Positions 1 to 8,788 of a stretch of 64,000 bases of DNA are shown here, piece by piece. The notes beneath the pieces are model-generated. The model worked only from the letters and a program-made list of their open reading frames with translations. It ran no database searches and had not been told where the DNA came from. Every line of letters begins with the position of its first letter. The first letter of the stretch is position 1. The position numbers and the translations under genes were made by a program. The DNA comes from Rhodobacter sp. CZR27 (lineage in GTDB: Bacteria > Pseudomonadota > Alphaproteobacteria > Rhodobacterales > Rhodobacteraceae): the NCBI RefSeq assembly GCF_002407205.1, contig NZ_CP023548.1:768501-832500 (forward strand). The letters are read 5' to 3'.

Positions 1-1059
1 GAGCGGCATTTCCGGCGTGCAGCCGCGGCCGAACTGCGGGCAGGCCGTGGGCTTGATCCGCCCTGTCATCACCGCCCCGCAGGCGCAGCCCTCGGGCTCG
101 GGTTGCGGCTGGCGGCCGGCACCGTAGCCCACGCCGAACTTCCGTTCGGAATCCCAGTCGGAAAAGGCTTCGCGGATGCGCAGGCCCGAGGCGTCGATCT
201 CGCCCAAACCCCGCCATTCGAAGCTCGGACGCCGCTCGTAGACCTCGGCAATGGCTGCGAGGCTGACCGCGTTGCCATGCTCGGGCACCACGCGGGCATA
301 CTGGTTCTCGACCTCGGCCCGGCCTTCGGCGATTTGCGTCAGCACCATCAGCACCGATTGCAGCAGGTCGGTCGGCTCGAACCCGGCCACCACGATCGGC
401 TTGCCGTAGTCGCGCGGGATGAAGTCGTAGGGATGGGTGCCGATGACCATGCTGACATGGCCGGGGCCGATGAAGCCGTCGAGCAGCATGTCCGGATCGT
501 CGAGCAGCGCCTTGATCGGCTCGGGCACCGTGATGTGGTTGCAGAAGACGCTGAAGTTCCGCAGGCCCTCGCGCGCGGCCTGCTGGATCGAGAGCGCGGT
601 CGAAGGGGTCGTCGTCTCGAAGCCGAGGCCGAAGAACACCACCTCCCGGTCCGGGTTCCGCCGCGCCAGCTCCAGCGCGTCGAGCGGCGAATACACCATG
701 CGGATGTCCGCCCCGCGCGCCTTGGCCTGGAGCAGCGATCCGCGCGTTCCCGGCACGCGCATGGCGTCTCCGAAGGTGGTGAAGATCACCTCCGGCCGCT
801 CGGCGATCTCGATGCATTCGTCCACCCGGCTCATCGGCAGGACGCAGACCGGGCAGCCGGGGCCGTGGATGAACTCGATCCCCTCGTGCACCAGCTTGTC
901 GAGGCCGTAGCGGAAGATCGCATGGGTGTGGCCCCCGCAGATCTCCATGATGTGGCAGGGCTTCTCGCGAGTGGCGCCGATCTGGTCGGCGCGCGCGGCG
1001 ATGGCGGAAAGCAGGCTGCGGGCGAGCGCCGGGTCGCGGAATTCGGATGCGAACTTCAC
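1..1059 (-). CDS. hypD: Hydrogenase maturation protein HypD, 3' end outside window
   Basis: HypD works with HypC as the scaffold on which the Fe(CN)2CO group of [NiFe]-hydrogenase is assembled in the cytoplasm. The reading frame gives 353 codons, beginning MKFASEFRDPA, from a GTG that overlaps the hypC stop (GTGA). The family motif GPGCPVC is seen near residue 70, along with GLGFETTTP, GFIGPGHVS and the Cys-rich tail (GCACG, then ACPQFGRGC) that should bind the 4Fe-4S cluster. Roughly the last 25 residues of a normal HypD of about 380 lie beyond the left edge. It is the last hyp gene visible; hypE would be expected next but is not in the window. Confidence 0.93.
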   Translation of the reverse strand, partial: MKFASEFRDPALARSLLSAIAARADQIGATREKPCHIMEICGGHTHAIFRYGLDKLVHEGIEFIHGPGCPVCVLPMSRVDECIEIAERPEVIFTTFGDAMRVPGTRGSLLQAKARGADIRMVYSPLDALELARRNPDREVVFFGLGFETTTPSTALSIQQAAREGLRNFSVFCNHITVPEPIKALLDDPDMLLDGFIGPGHVSMVIGTHPYDFIPRDYGKPIVVAGFEPTDLLQSVLMVLTQIAEGRAEVENQYARVVPEHGNAVSLAAIAEVYERRPSFEWRGLGEIDASGLRIREAFSDWDSERKFGVGYGAGRQPQPEPEGCACGAVMTGRIKPTACPQFGRGCTPEMPL

Positions 1060-1346
1060 GGCTGCACCTCCAGCGCCTTCGCGCCTTCCGCCATCGCGAC
1101 CAGCGTCTCCTGCGCCTCGCCCAGATCGCGCAGCGCCTCGAGCGTCTTCTGCGCCTCGTCCTCGTCGATCAGGCTCATGGCGAAGCCGACGTGGATCAGC
1201 GCCCAGCGGCCGACCAGATCCTGAAGCGCGCCGTCCGCGACGCAGGCGACGTTCACCTCGCGGCGCACGCCCGACACCTCGGCCATCGCCATCAGGCGCG
1301 CCTCGTCGGTGATGGCCGTGATGCGGCCGGGAATGCCGAGGCACAT
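1056..1346 (-). CDS. hypC: Hydrogenase maturation chaperone HypC
   Basis: A small chaperone of 96 residues that escorts the iron centre between HypD and the hydrogenase large-subunit precursor. It starts with the diagnostic MCLGIPG, whose Cys2 binds HypD and the iron; an upstream in-frame extension to 1457 is rejected because the family always begins at this Met-Cys. Its start lies one base after the hupR stop and its stop overlaps the hypD start, so it is translationally coupled on both sides. HupF further upstream in the operon is its paralogue. Confidence 0.95.
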   Translation of the reverse strand: MCLGIPGRITAITDEARLMAMAEVSGVRREVNVACVADGALQDLVGRWALIHVGFAMSLIDEDEAQKTLEALRDLGEAQETLVAMAEGAKALEVQP

Positions 1347-1347
1347 G

Positions 1348-2826
1348 TCAGTCTTCCTCCTCCTCAGGGACCAGGCGCCCGGCCGGGTCCGCAATTCCGT
1401 AGCGGTCGAGCTTGGCGCGCAAGCCGACGCGGCTGAGACCCAGTTCGGCCGCGGCACGGCTCTTGTTCCAGCGGTGGCGCGTCAGCGTCTCGCGCAGGAT
1501 GCGCATCTCGATCAGTTCCACCCGGTCCTTCAGCGTGCCGTCCGCCGTCAGCACGCCTTCGGCCGAGCGGTCGGCCCCGCCCTCGCCAGGGGCGGCCTGC
1601 AGGATCGGGCGCGAGATCAGGTCGGCCGTCAGCGCCTTGCCTTGAGCGAAGATCAGCATCCGCGTGATCTCGTTCGCCAGTTCCCGCAGGTTGCCCGGCC
1701 AGTCGTAGTTCTCGAGGAATTCGAGCGCCGCCGCCTCGATCTCGTGCACCGGCTTGCCATGGGTTGCCGCCAGATCCGCGAGCAGCGCTTGCGCCAGGAT
1801 CGCCACGTCGCCCCGCCGGGCGCGCAGCGGGGGCACGGCGATCTCGCCCGCCGACAGCGCATAGTAGAGGTCGGCGCGGAACTGACCCTCGGCCACCAGC
1901 GTCCGCAGGTCGCGGTGCGAGCCGGCGATGAGGCGCAGGTTCGTGGTCAGTGTCTCCTGCCCGCCCACCGGGCTGAAGGCCCCGCTCGCCAGCACCCGCA
2001 TCAGCGCCATCTGCAGCGCGGGAGAGGCGGTGTCGATTGCGCCGACATAGAGCGTGCCGCGATCGGCCTTCTGCGCCAGCCCGATGCGCGTCGAGTTGCC
2101 CGCCGCCACGCCGCGCTTGGCGCCGAAAAGTTCGATGGCCGCCAGATCCTCGGGCACGCCCTGAAGGTTGAACTCGTGGAACGGCCGATCCGACCGCAGC
2201 GAGCCGTAATGCATCGCCCGCGCCAGCTGCGCCTTGGCCGTCCCCGGCTCGCCGGTCAACAGCACCGGCACGTCGAAGCTGGCGTATTGGCGGGCGGCCG
2301 CGACCACTGCGTTCATCGGCGAGGAGGGCGCGCGGAGGATGCTTTCGAACCCCATCCCCTCGCGCAGCGCACGGCGGCGCTTCTCCAGCCGGCTCTCGAC
2401 CGTCGAGGTCAGGAACCGCATTTCCAGCGCCAGCCGCTCGTTCTCGCGCGCCAGCTGGAACAGGCGCGAGGCGTTCTTTGCCGCCATCACAAGCTGATCC
2501 GGCAGCCACGGCTTCGTCAGGAACTGGTGGATGCCCGCATCGTTGATCGCCGCCACCATCGCCGAGGCATCGGTATAGCCGGTCAGGATGATCCGCACCG
2601 TCTCGGGCCAGCGCTCGCGTGCCTGAGCGAGGAACTCGACCCCCGTCATCCCCGGCATCCGCTGGTCCGAGATGATGACCTGCACCCACTGATCCTCGAG
2701 GATGCGAAGCGCCTCCTCGCCGCCTGCAGCCGTGGCGACCTCGAAATCGTCCTCGAGCGCCATCCGCATCGCGTTCAGCGAATGCGGCTCGTCATCGACC
2801 AGGAGGACGAGGGGTCGGGTGGTCAT
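1348..2826 (-). CDS. hupR: Hydrogenase response regulator HupR (NtrC-like)
   Basis: A 492-residue response regulator, partner of the kinase HupT, that controls the hydrogenase structural genes. An N-terminal receiver has the acid pair DDEP at 11-14 and phospho-acceptor Asp54 (SDQRMPG). A central AAA+-like domain and a C-terminal Fis-type helix-turn-helix ([20 protein letters not shown]) follow. The AAA+ domain is degenerate: the P-loop reads GEPGTAK, the Walker B segment reads GTLYVGAID, and the GAFTGA sigma54-contact loop is absent (GAKRGVAAG at that place). This fits R. capsulatus HupR, which activates sigma70 promoters and is active unphosphorylated. The ATG overlaps the hypB stop, so the longer frame to 2985 is not used. 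Confidence 0.95.
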   Translation of the reverse strand: MTTRPLVLLVDDEPHSLNAMRMALEDDFEVATAAGGEEALRILEDQWVQVIISDQRMPGMTGVEFLAQARERWPETVRIILTGYTDASAMVAAINDAGIHQFLTKPWLPDQLVMAAKNASRLFQLARENERLALEMRFLTSTVESRLEKRRRALREGMGFESILRAPSSPMNAVVAAARQYASFDVPVLLTGEPGTAKAQLARAMHYGSLRSDRPFHEFNLQGVPEDLAAIELFGAKRGVAAGNSTRIGLAQKADRGTLYVGAIDTASPALQMALMRVLASGAFSPVGGQETLTTNLRLIAGSHRDLRTLVAEGQFRADLYYALSAGEIAVPPLRARRGDVAILAQALLADLAATHGKPVHEIEAAALEFLENYDWPGNLRELANEITRMLIFAQGKALTADLISRPILQAAPGEGGADRSAEGVLTADGTLKDRVELIEMRILRETLTRHRWNKSRAAAELGLSRVGLRAKLDRYGIADPAGRLVPEEEED

Positions 2827-3626
2827 CAGCCGCGCGTCCCGAGCATCTTGGCCGTGCGGCGCGCGGAAAGCCATTTCAGCCAGCCGTCCATGCCTTCCCC
2901 GGTGCGGGCCGAGACGCGGAGGATCTCGATCGTCGGGTTCACCCGGCGCAGGTTCGCCTCGTAGAGGTCGAGGTCCACGTCGCAATGCGGCGCGAGGTCG
3001 AGCTTGTTCAGGATCGCGAGCCGCGCCGCGGTGAACATGTCCGGGTATTTCAGTGGCTTGTCTTCGCCTTCGGTCACCGAGAGGATCGCGACCTTCGCAT
3101 CCTCGCCCAGATCGAAGGCGGCAGGGCAGACGAGGTTGCCGACGTTCTCGATGAAGAGATGCGAACCGGGGGCGAGGTTGAGATCGTCAATCGCATGGCC
3201 GACCATGTGCGCATCCAGATGGCAGCCCTTGCCGGTATTGACCTGCACCGCGGGCGCGCCGGTCGCCCGGATGCGGTCGGCGTCGTTCGAGGTCTGCTGG
3301 TCGCCCTCGATCACCGCGAGCGGCGTGTCGCCGAGAAGTGAAATCGTTTTGCACAGAAGCGTGGTCTTGCCCGAGCCGGGAGACGAGACAAGGTTCACCG
3401 CATGAACGCCCAGCTGGCGCAGCCGGTGGCGATTCGCCATCGCGTGGATGTTGTTCTTCGACAGGATGTCGGTCTCGACCTCGATCAGCCTCTCCTGGCT
3501 CATGCCCGGGACGCTGACGCCGGCCGGGCCGAGGCCGTGGTGATGATGGTGATGCCCATGTCCATGGGAATGGCCATGCCCAGCGTCGAAGGTGATCGTG
3601 TCGCCGCATCCGCAGACGGTGCACAT
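2826..3626 (-). CDS. hypB: Hydrogenase nickel incorporation GTPase HypB
   Basis: This 266-residue GTPase delivers nickel to the hydrogenase large-subunit precursor together with HypA. The N-terminus carries the metal-binding MCTVCGCG motif, and a His-rich stretch at residues 17-30 suggests nickel storage. The P-loop SSPGSGKTT comes next, then [12 protein letters not shown], the metal-site segment NTGKGCHLD and the GTP-specificity NKLD. It overlaps hypA upstream by one base and hupR downstream (ATGA), placing it firmly in the accessory operon. Confidence 0.96.
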   Translation of the reverse strand: MCTVCGCGDTITFDAGHGHSHGHGHHHHHHGLGPAGVSVPGMSQERLIEVETDILSKNNIHAMANRHRLRQLGVHAVNLVSSPGSGKTTLLCKTISLLGDTPLAVIEGDQQTSNDADRIRATGAPAVQVNTGKGCHLDAHMVGHAIDDLNLAPGSHLFIENVGNLVCPAAFDLGEDAKVAILSVTEGEDKPLKYPDMFTAARLAILNKLDLAPHCDVDLDLYEANLRRVNPTIEILRVSARTGEGMDGWLKWLSARRTAKMLGTRG

Positions 3627-3967
3627 CAGTGGACCTCCATGTCCTTGATCCGCATTTCATCGCCCGCAACGGGCATCAGCTTGCCGCCACCGCAGCGGGG
3701 GCAGGGGGCAAAGCGGTCGTCGATCTCGACCTCGTCGCCGCAGTCGTAGCAAAGCGCCCGGCCCGGCAGGTCGAGGATCTCGAGCCGCGCGCCCTCGGCC
3801 GGGCTGCCGCGCATCACCACGTCGAAGGCGAAGGTCAGCGCCGCCTTCTCGACCCCGGCGAAGCGGCCGATCTCCAGTCGCAACACCTTGACGCTGGCGA
3901 AGCCATGGCGCCGGGCCTGATCCTCGACGATGCCGCGGATCCCCTCGCAGAGCGACATTTCATGCAT
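3626..3967 (-). CDS. hypA: Hydrogenase nickel metallochaperone HypA
   Basis: A 113-residue nickel chaperone. It starts MHEMSLCEG; His2 is the universal nickel ligand, which fixes this start rather than the longer frame to 4300. The zinc site is formed by two CxxC pairs (CYDCG and CPRCGG) around residues 73-94. It overlaps the end of hupK by eight bases and abuts hypB, its functional partner. Confidence 0.95.
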   Translation of the reverse strand: MHEMSLCEGIRGIVEDQARRHGFASVKVLRLEIGRFAGVEKAALTFAFDVVMRGSPAEGARLEILDLPGRALCYDCGDEVEIDDRFAPCPRCGGGKLMPVAGDEMRIKDMEVH

Positions 3968-4775
3968 GGGCCACCTCGGCAAAGCGGACCGGCACGCAGG
4001 GGTCGAGGATCGCCACCACAAGCGGCGCCAGGTTCCCGGCGTCTGCGGGCAGGGTGGCAAGGCTGCGCGCCAGCACGCCACCGGGGGCCAGCAGGTGATC
4101 GGTCGGCGTGGTGCGGGCAAAGGCACGCACGAGGCCGCCCTCGGTCCGTGCCCGCACGGCATAGCTGCCGCGCGCAGCCGGAACCACGGCGGTTGCGTCC
4201 TCCAGCCGGATCGGCGCGGGCAGCGGCAGCGACAGGTCCACCAGGCGGCCGAGCGCACGCCAGAGCGGCCCCTTGCCCCACAGCCCCCCTGCCGCGACAA
4301 GCAGCGGATGGTCCTGCCGCCGCGCGGCCGGGGAATTGTCGCAGGCGCTGGCGGTCATGGCGGTATCGGGGCTCACCGCGGGCAGGTCAGCCGTGGCGCC
4401 ACCCGCCGGAAACAGCCGGAGCAGCGTTGCGAACAGCGGGTGACGCCGCACCCAGTCCTCCAGCGCGGCGGCGGCGGGAAGCCCGGGCAGGTCATGGGCC
4501 GGCAGGCCGAGCAGCTTCGGCCAGAGCAGGCCCAGCTTCAGGCGGTGCTCGCGCGCAACCTCGGCCGACAGGTCCGAACCGGCCGGCAGCGGCAGATCCA
4601 GCGCAAGCCGCACCGCCGTGGCCTGCGCCACAGGGCAGAGGTTGAAGATCCGCGGCAGAAGCTCGGCCGCGGCCTCGGGGCTGCGCCCGAGCATCAGCGC
4701 CTCGACCGGCAGGGCCGGGGCGGGGTCGAGCCGCCAGCCCTCGGGTCCGGGCCGGATGGTCAGGGCGCCCGTCAT
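3960..4775 (-). CDS. hupK: Hydrogenase accessory protein HupK
   Basis: A 271-residue accessory protein found in operons for membrane-bound uptake hydrogenases and proposed to act as a scaffold during large-subunit iron-centre assembly. It looks like a worn-down paralogue of the large subunit: [10 protein letters not shown] near residue 45 aligns with [11 protein letters not shown] of HupL, and LDPCVPVRF near the C-terminus aligns with [10 protein letters not shown], each keeping one Cys of the pair. It starts at the hupJ stop (ATGA overlap) and runs into hypA. Assignment rests mainly on position and these motif remnants. Confidence 0.85.
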   Translation of the reverse strand: MTGALTIRPGPEGWRLDPAPALPVEALMLGRSPEAAAELLPRIFNLCPVAQATAVRLALDLPLPAGSDLSAEVAREHRLKLGLLWPKLLGLPAHDLPGLPAAAALEDWVRRHPLFATLLRLFPAGGATADLPAVSPDTAMTASACDNSPAARRQDHPLLVAAGGLWGKGPLWRALGRLVDLSLPLPAPIRLEDATAVVPAARGSYAVRARTEGGLVRAFARTTPTDHLLAPGGVLARSLATLPADAGNLAPLVVAILDPCVPVRFAEVAHA

Positions 4776-5539
4776 CAGCCTTCGGCCATGCCTGCCGTGA
4801 TGACCGCGCGGCGACTGGGTTCGGGATCGAGCGCGGGCGGCGCAGGCGGTGCAAGCTCGGCCTCGCGCAGGGCGCGGATGTCAGCGGCGCGGTCGGTTTC
4901 GGCCCGCACCCCCTGGTCGAACAGCGCCAGCATCACGGCGCGGGCCACCTCGACCGCCTGAAGCTGGCTGTTGAAGTCGCTCATCGGCGAGAAGAGCGAG
5001 CAGGCCTTGTAGCCGCCACCCATCGCCCGGACATTGTGGATGAACTCGTATTCGCCCGAGGGGAAGGCGATCTGCTCCTTCGCGCCCGGCGTCAGCGCGG
5101 ACCAGTCCTCGTCCGGGCCGGGCAGCATCACGAGGTTCATGAACCAGGGGGCGACCAGCACGCCCAGCGGTCGGCCTTCGTGCAGGCGGAAGCCCACGGC
5201 CTCGACGTGCAGCGACTTGTTCACCAGCGGCACGTCGCGCATGCGCGAGTGCCAGATGTCCTCGAAATCCGAGACGAGACGCGCCACCCGCTCGGCCACC
5301 TCGCCCGAGGCAGCCTCGGCCTCCGGATCCGAAAGGACCATGAACTGGTTTTTCGGCGCACCGCAGTTCGGGCATCCCCAGTCTTCGGGCAGGGCCGAGA
5401 ACGGCGTGCCGGGCAGGATCTGCCGGAAGTCGTCGCCCACCGCCGGATCGTAGGGCGTCCAGCAGATCTTGCATTCCATCACCGCCAGCGCGCCGATCCG
5501 GTCGTTGGCGCCGAGGTAGGAGCCCTCGAAGCCGCTCAT
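4775..5539 (-). CDS. hupJ: HupJ with N-terminal rubredoxin domain
   Basis: A 254-residue protein with a rubredoxin domain (ECKICWTPYDP near residue 23 and GCPNCGAPKNQF near residue 55, the two CxxC iron-binding knuckles) fused to a HupJ/HyaF-like domain of about 160 residues. In rhizobia these are two proteins, HupI and HupJ; here, as in R. capsulatus, they are one. The likely role is protection or electron supply during maturation of HupS or HupL under oxygen, which is knowledge of the family rather than something the sequence shows. It overlaps hupH and hupK by four bases and one base. Confidence 0.88.
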   Translation of the reverse strand: MSGFEGSYLGANDRIGALAVMECKICWTPYDPAVGDDFRQILPGTPFSALPEDWGCPNCGAPKNQFMVLSDPEAEAASGEVAERVARLVSDFEDIWHSRMRDVPLVNKSLHVEAVGFRLHEGRPLGVLVAPWFMNLVMLPGPDEDWSALTPGAKEQIAFPSGEYEFIHNVRAMGGGYKACSLFSPMSDFNSQLQAVEVARAVMLALFDQGVRAETDRAADIRALREAELAPPAPPALDPEPSRRAVITAGMAEG

Positions 5540-6369
5540 CGGATCGCCTCGAGCACTTCGAGGATGCGCGCTGCGCTGTCCTCCAGATCCTCGCGTGCGG
5601 CCAGGGCGACCGGCGGCATCGTCGTGACCTCGAACGTGTCGAGGATCAGCGTGTCCATGGAGTTGAAGAACTGCACGCGCCAGACGTTCGGCGTGGCCGT
5701 GGCCGTGATCCGGCAGTTGCCGTAGCCGCGCGACAGGATCGTGACCGCGCCTTCGCCCAGCATCCGGTCGAGCCAGACAAGGTCCTCCTCGGTATGCGGA
5801 AGCAGGCTCAGGTTGATGACGTGCGGCTCGTCACCCGCCCGCCACGTCGCGGACTTCTCGATCAGTTCGGCCAGCAGGGCGGGCGCGTTCACCACGCCCT
5901 CGGGCTTGCGGCCGGTGGGGGTCAGGGCCTGACGGAAGGGCGCGAAGGCGCGGGCCAGCGCGGCCGCGGGCACCGGGCCCACCTCGATGCGGTCGGCGCC
6001 GGCGCCCGCCACGCTCCAGACGCCGGCGAAGACGCTCTCCTGCGCCATCAGCGCCGGAACGCCGCGCAGGCGCATCGAAACCTCGCCCTGTCCCATGGTC
6101 TCGGCCAGCAGCCGCCGGTTCGCCTCGTCGAGGTCCGAGATGTCGAAGGCCACCGTCTCGCCGGTCCTGGCGCAGGTGTCGCAGGCGGCAGCGATCCGCG
6201 CCATGAGCCCGGTGGCTGCGGCCACCTGCACCGCATCGGCCACCTCCGGCACATGGGTCGAATAGGTGCGCATCCCCGAGGGCAGCGCCAGATAGGCGAG
6301 GTCGGCATCCTCGTCCGTGGGCTGCGATCCGGGTCCGAAGCCTGTCGGGGGAAGGTGGAAGGACGTCAT
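5536..6369 (-). CDS. hupH: Hydrogenase accessory protein HupH (HyaF-like)
   Basis: A 277-residue HyaF/HupH-family protein needed for maturation of the small, FeS-carrying subunit of oxygen-tolerant hydrogenases. No catalytic motif is visible. The N-terminal part is variable and the C-terminal 120 residues (GYGNCRITATATPNVWRVQ) are the family-like portion. The stop overlaps the hupJ start, and HupJ also carries a HyaF-like region, so the two are probably paralogues. Assigned from operon order plus the conserved C-terminal segment. Confidence 0.86.
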   Translation of the reverse strand: MTSFHLPPTGFGPGSQPTDEDADLAYLALPSGMRTYSTHVPEVADAVQVAAATGLMARIAAACDTCARTGETVAFDISDLDEANRRLLAETMGQGEVSMRLRGVPALMAQESVFAGVWSVAGAGADRIEVGPVPAAALARAFAPFRQALTPTGRKPEGVVNAPALLAELIEKSATWRAGDEPHVINLSLLPHTEEDLVWLDRMLGEGAVTILSRGYGNCRITATATPNVWRVQFFNSMDTLILDTFEVTTMPPVALAAREDLEDSAARILEVLEAIR

Positions 6370-6380
6370 GAAAAATCCTT

Positions 6381-6758
6381 TCAGGCGGCGGCCATGCCGA
6401 GGAGGTGGGAGATGCGCGCCATGTAGTCGCTCCAGTCGCGGATCTTCTCGATCGAGCCGAGGTAGCGGCCCTCGCGGTAGAACAGGAAGCCGGGCGTGCG
6501 CAGGGCGCGGGTCGCGTCGCGCAACGCGGCCTCGATGCCGTCGTCGACGATGGCGCAGTCGAAGGCGCGCTGGAAGGTCATGACAAGCTCGGGCAGGACC
6601 ACGGCGGCATCCGTGGTCTCGAGGTTGCGCACCGGATCGCCGGGGATGAACAGGCAGTGCGCGCCGGGCCGCGCGGTGAAGTCCGCGACCTCGCCCATCG
6701 TGCGCAGGCGGGGCCAGCCGAGTTCGGTTTCGAGCCGGTCGATCAGCGGGTGGGTCAT
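6381..6758 (-). CDS. hupG: Hydrogenase accessory protein HupG (HyaE-like)
   Basis: A 125-residue thioredoxin-fold protein of the HyaE/HupG family that acts as a chaperone for the Tat-exported small subunit. Visible family features are the HCLFIPGDP segment around residue 30 and a thioredoxin-like C-terminal strand (GFLFYREGRYLGS). It lacks a CxxC, as is normal for HyaE. The start chosen (MTHPLIDRL) lies four bases after hupF; a longer frame to 6899 would run through hupF and is rejected. Confidence 0.85.
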   Translation of the reverse strand: MTHPLIDRLETELGWPRLRTMGEVADFTARPGAHCLFIPGDPVRNLETTDAAVVLPELVMTFQRAFDCAIVDDGIEAALRDATRALRTPGFLFYREGRYLGSIEKIRDWSDYMARISHLLGMAAA

Positions 6759-6762
6759 GAGG

Positions 6763-7080
6763 TCATCCGTGGCTCTGGCCGGCGTCGAGCGCGGCCTGCA
6801 GGTGGGGGGGAAGGCTCGGGGCGCGGTCGAGGTCGGCGAAGGCGTCACCCACCTCTCCCCCCGCCATGACCGAGCGCAGGGCATCGAGAGCGGCAGCAAT
6901 CTGCGCTGCCGACTCGGCCGTGATGATCTCGCGTGCTGTGCCGAGGAAACAGAGCACCCAGTCGCCGGCCACCGCCTCGGGCACGAGGCTCAGGTCCACG
7001 AGAGAGGCCCGGGTGCCGTCCGTCGCGGTGCCGGCGATGCCCTCGACCGACAGCAGGCGCAGCGGGTCGCCGACGCACAT
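6763..7080 (-). CDS. hupF: HypC-family chaperone HupF
   Basis: A 105-residue member of the HypC/HupF family starting [10 protein letters not shown] with the conserved Cys2. In R. leguminosarum HupF stabilises HupL at high oxygen and assists HypC in delivering the iron centre; the same role is inferred here. It is longer than the HypC of the same operon by an acidic, proline-containing tail. Its start overlaps the hupD stop. Confidence 0.93.
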   Translation of the reverse strand: MCVGDPLRLLSVEGIAGTATDGTRASLVDLSLVPEAVAGDWVLCFLGTAREIITAESAAQIAAALDALRSVMAGGEVGDAFADLDRAPSLPPHLQAALDAGQSHG

Positions 7081-7700
7081 CAGGCCGATTCCGGGAAGAA
7101 GCGGGCGTCGCCGATCCGGCAGGCCGCCTCGGCGGAGGGGCGGCCCCTCTCGTAGGCATCCCGGCGCAGCGAGGCATCGGCAAGGCCCTCGGCCGCGCTT
7201 TGCCCGGGCAGCGGCGTGACCCCCCAGAAGGCGAGCTCCGCCAGCGCCAGATCGATGGCGGGCCCGATCCGTTCGGCCACGGCGGGCCGCAGGCTGCCGC
7301 CGTAATCCTCCAGCTCCTCGGGCTGGCAGCCGATCAGAGTCAGGCGCGACGGGCAGCGGCCCAGGAACTGCGCCGTGGCCAGCACGTCCTGAAAGCCGGT
7401 CTGGTGCAGGCTCATCTTCTTGGCGCCCATGAAGGCCGGAACCTCGTCATCGCGCACCACCAGAAGCGAGCCGGGCGCGAGACCGTAATCCACCGCGTCG
7501 AAGACCAGAAGCGCATCGGCCTCCTCGAGGAACGGAAGCAGGTAGAGACCCTGCGTGCCGCCGTCGAGCAGCTTCACCGAAGGCGGGAAGGCATGCGAGG
7601 CGGCGAGCGTCTCGATGCAGCGGGGGCCAAACCCCTCGTCCGCCCAGAGCACGTTGCCGATACCAAGGACGAGCACCCTCGCGGGTGGCGATGCTGGCAT
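7080..7700 (-). CDS. hupD: Hydrogenase maturation endopeptidase HupD
   Basis: A 206-residue M52-family protease that removes the C-terminal extension of HupL after nickel is inserted. The nickel-sensing residues are in [14 protein letters not shown] (Glu and Asp near residue 20) and the VFDAVDYG strand, with the conserved His in MSLHQTGF. The ATG at 7700 is preceded by a purine-rich GGGAGGGAGG run. The upstream in-frame extension to 7823 is rejected because the family begins a few residues before the first beta strand. It follows a 292-base gap after hupC, so it may have its own promoter. Confidence 0.95.
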   Translation of the reverse strand: MPASPPARVLVLGIGNVLWADEGFGPRCIETLAASHAFPPSVKLLDGGTQGLYLLPFLEEADALLVFDAVDYGLAPGSLLVVRDDEVPAFMGAKKMSLHQTGFQDVLATAQFLGRCPSRLTLIGCQPEELEDYGGSLRPAVAERIGPAIDLALAELAFWGVTPLPGQSAAEGLADASLRRDAYERGRPSAEAACRIGDARFFPESA

Positions 7701-7992
7701 GGTTCCTCCCTCCCCCCGGCCGCCGATGGCAGCAGACTTTTCGCCCCGGCCGTGCATTCGACAATATGGTTTGCAGTTCCCCGCGGAAGCGCAAAAACGG
7801 ATGGGGCCGCGACATTTTGACATCCGTCTGTGTCGAAACGATTATTTGCCGTCGCAGCGGGGTGGTTCAGGCCGGGAAGTGGAAGGAGTCCTTCCGGATC
7901 GGCTGCTGAGGCGAAAGCGGACCTGCCGGAATGCCGAAGGGCGCGACGTTGCGCCGCGCCCTCCTGCAGGAAAAGATTCTCTTGTCCTCGAC
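7701..7992. other. Structured gap splitting the hup operon (hupC-hupD)
   Basis: No gene is seen in these 292 bases although all neighbours are tightly packed. Three inverted repeats are visible: a 7-bp stem at 7939-7961 (GGGCGCG, 9-base loop, CGCGCCC), a 7-bp near-perfect palindrome GGAAGGAGTCCTTCC near 7882-7896, and an imperfect 8-bp operator-like repeat, TTTTGACA and TGTCGAAA separated by 8 bases, around 7814-7837. The first could slow or attenuate transcription coming from hupSLEC; the last could be a binding site upstream of hupD. Function is inferred only. Confidence 0.5.
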
Positions 7993-8784
7993 CTATTCCA
8001 CGCGGTCGTCCTTGAAGGTCCGCCAGCCCGAGACGATGGTGGACAGCATCGACTGACGGGACATGATGTCCTCACGGATCGCGGCGTAGATGTGGATGAT
8101 GGTGAAGATCACGATCGACCACATGCCGAGGTGGTGCAGCGTGTGCAGCCGCTGGCTGTTGCCCACGAGCCCCAGTACCCAGCCGAAGGCCTGATCATAG
8201 ATCGAGCCCTGTCCCGCGCCCTCGGCGTAGAGCGCGAAGCCCGTCACGATCATGAAGGTCATGCCGAGCGTGATGAAGAAGAACATCGCCGCATGCGCCA
8301 GCGGGTTGTGGCCCACGTATTTCTTCGGCTGCGGCACAAGGAAGAGATACCACTTCAGCTCGAAGATCAGTTCCTTGATCCAGCGGCGGTTGTGGATCGG
8401 CAGCTTGAACATCTGCCTCGCGTGCACGTTGCCGAAGAAGGCCCAGATGATGCGGGCGGCGAAGGCGACCGTCAGCACCATTCCGGCGGCGAAATGGGCG
8501 AAGCGGATGTAGCCGAACAGGAACTGGTCCGTGGCCTCGGCCATCTCCATCGTCGGCAGGGGCGAGGCGATGAGATACCCCGTTCCCATCAGAATGAAGA
8601 TCATCGCGGCATTGAGCCAGTGCCAGAGCCGGACGGGCACCTCGTAGACGTAGACCGAGGTCTTGTAGAAGATGCTCTCGATATCCTCGGGGCGTGCGGC
8701 GCCGGTCAGGCGCGCGGCCTCCAGCGGAACGGGCGCCTCGGGGTTCGGGATGTGGATCGTGACGACTTCGGTGTCCATCGCCAT
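7993..8784 (-). CDS. hupC: Hydrogenase b-type cytochrome HupC
   Basis: A 263-residue di-heme cytochrome b that anchors HupSL in the membrane and passes electrons to quinone. Four transmembrane helices carry the heme-ligand histidines: RLWHWLNA in helix 1, RFAHFAAGM in helix 2, and LHTLHHLGMW with FTIIHIYAA in the last two. An unusually long hydrophilic N-terminus of about 50 residues precedes helix 1. It lies four bases after hupE rather than directly after hupL. Confidence 0.95.
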   Translation of the reverse strand: MAMDTEVVTIHIPNPEAPVPLEAARLTGAARPEDIESIFYKTSVYVYEVPVRLWHWLNAAMIFILMGTGYLIASPLPTMEMAEATDQFLFGYIRFAHFAAGMVLTVAFAARIIWAFFGNVHARQMFKLPIHNRRWIKELIFELKWYLFLVPQPKKYVGHNPLAHAAMFFFITLGMTFMIVTGFALYAEGAGQGSIYDQAFGWVLGLVGNSQRLHTLHHLGMWSIVIFTIIHIYAAIREDIMSRQSMLSTIVSGWRTFKDDRVE

Positions 8785-8788
8785 GACG

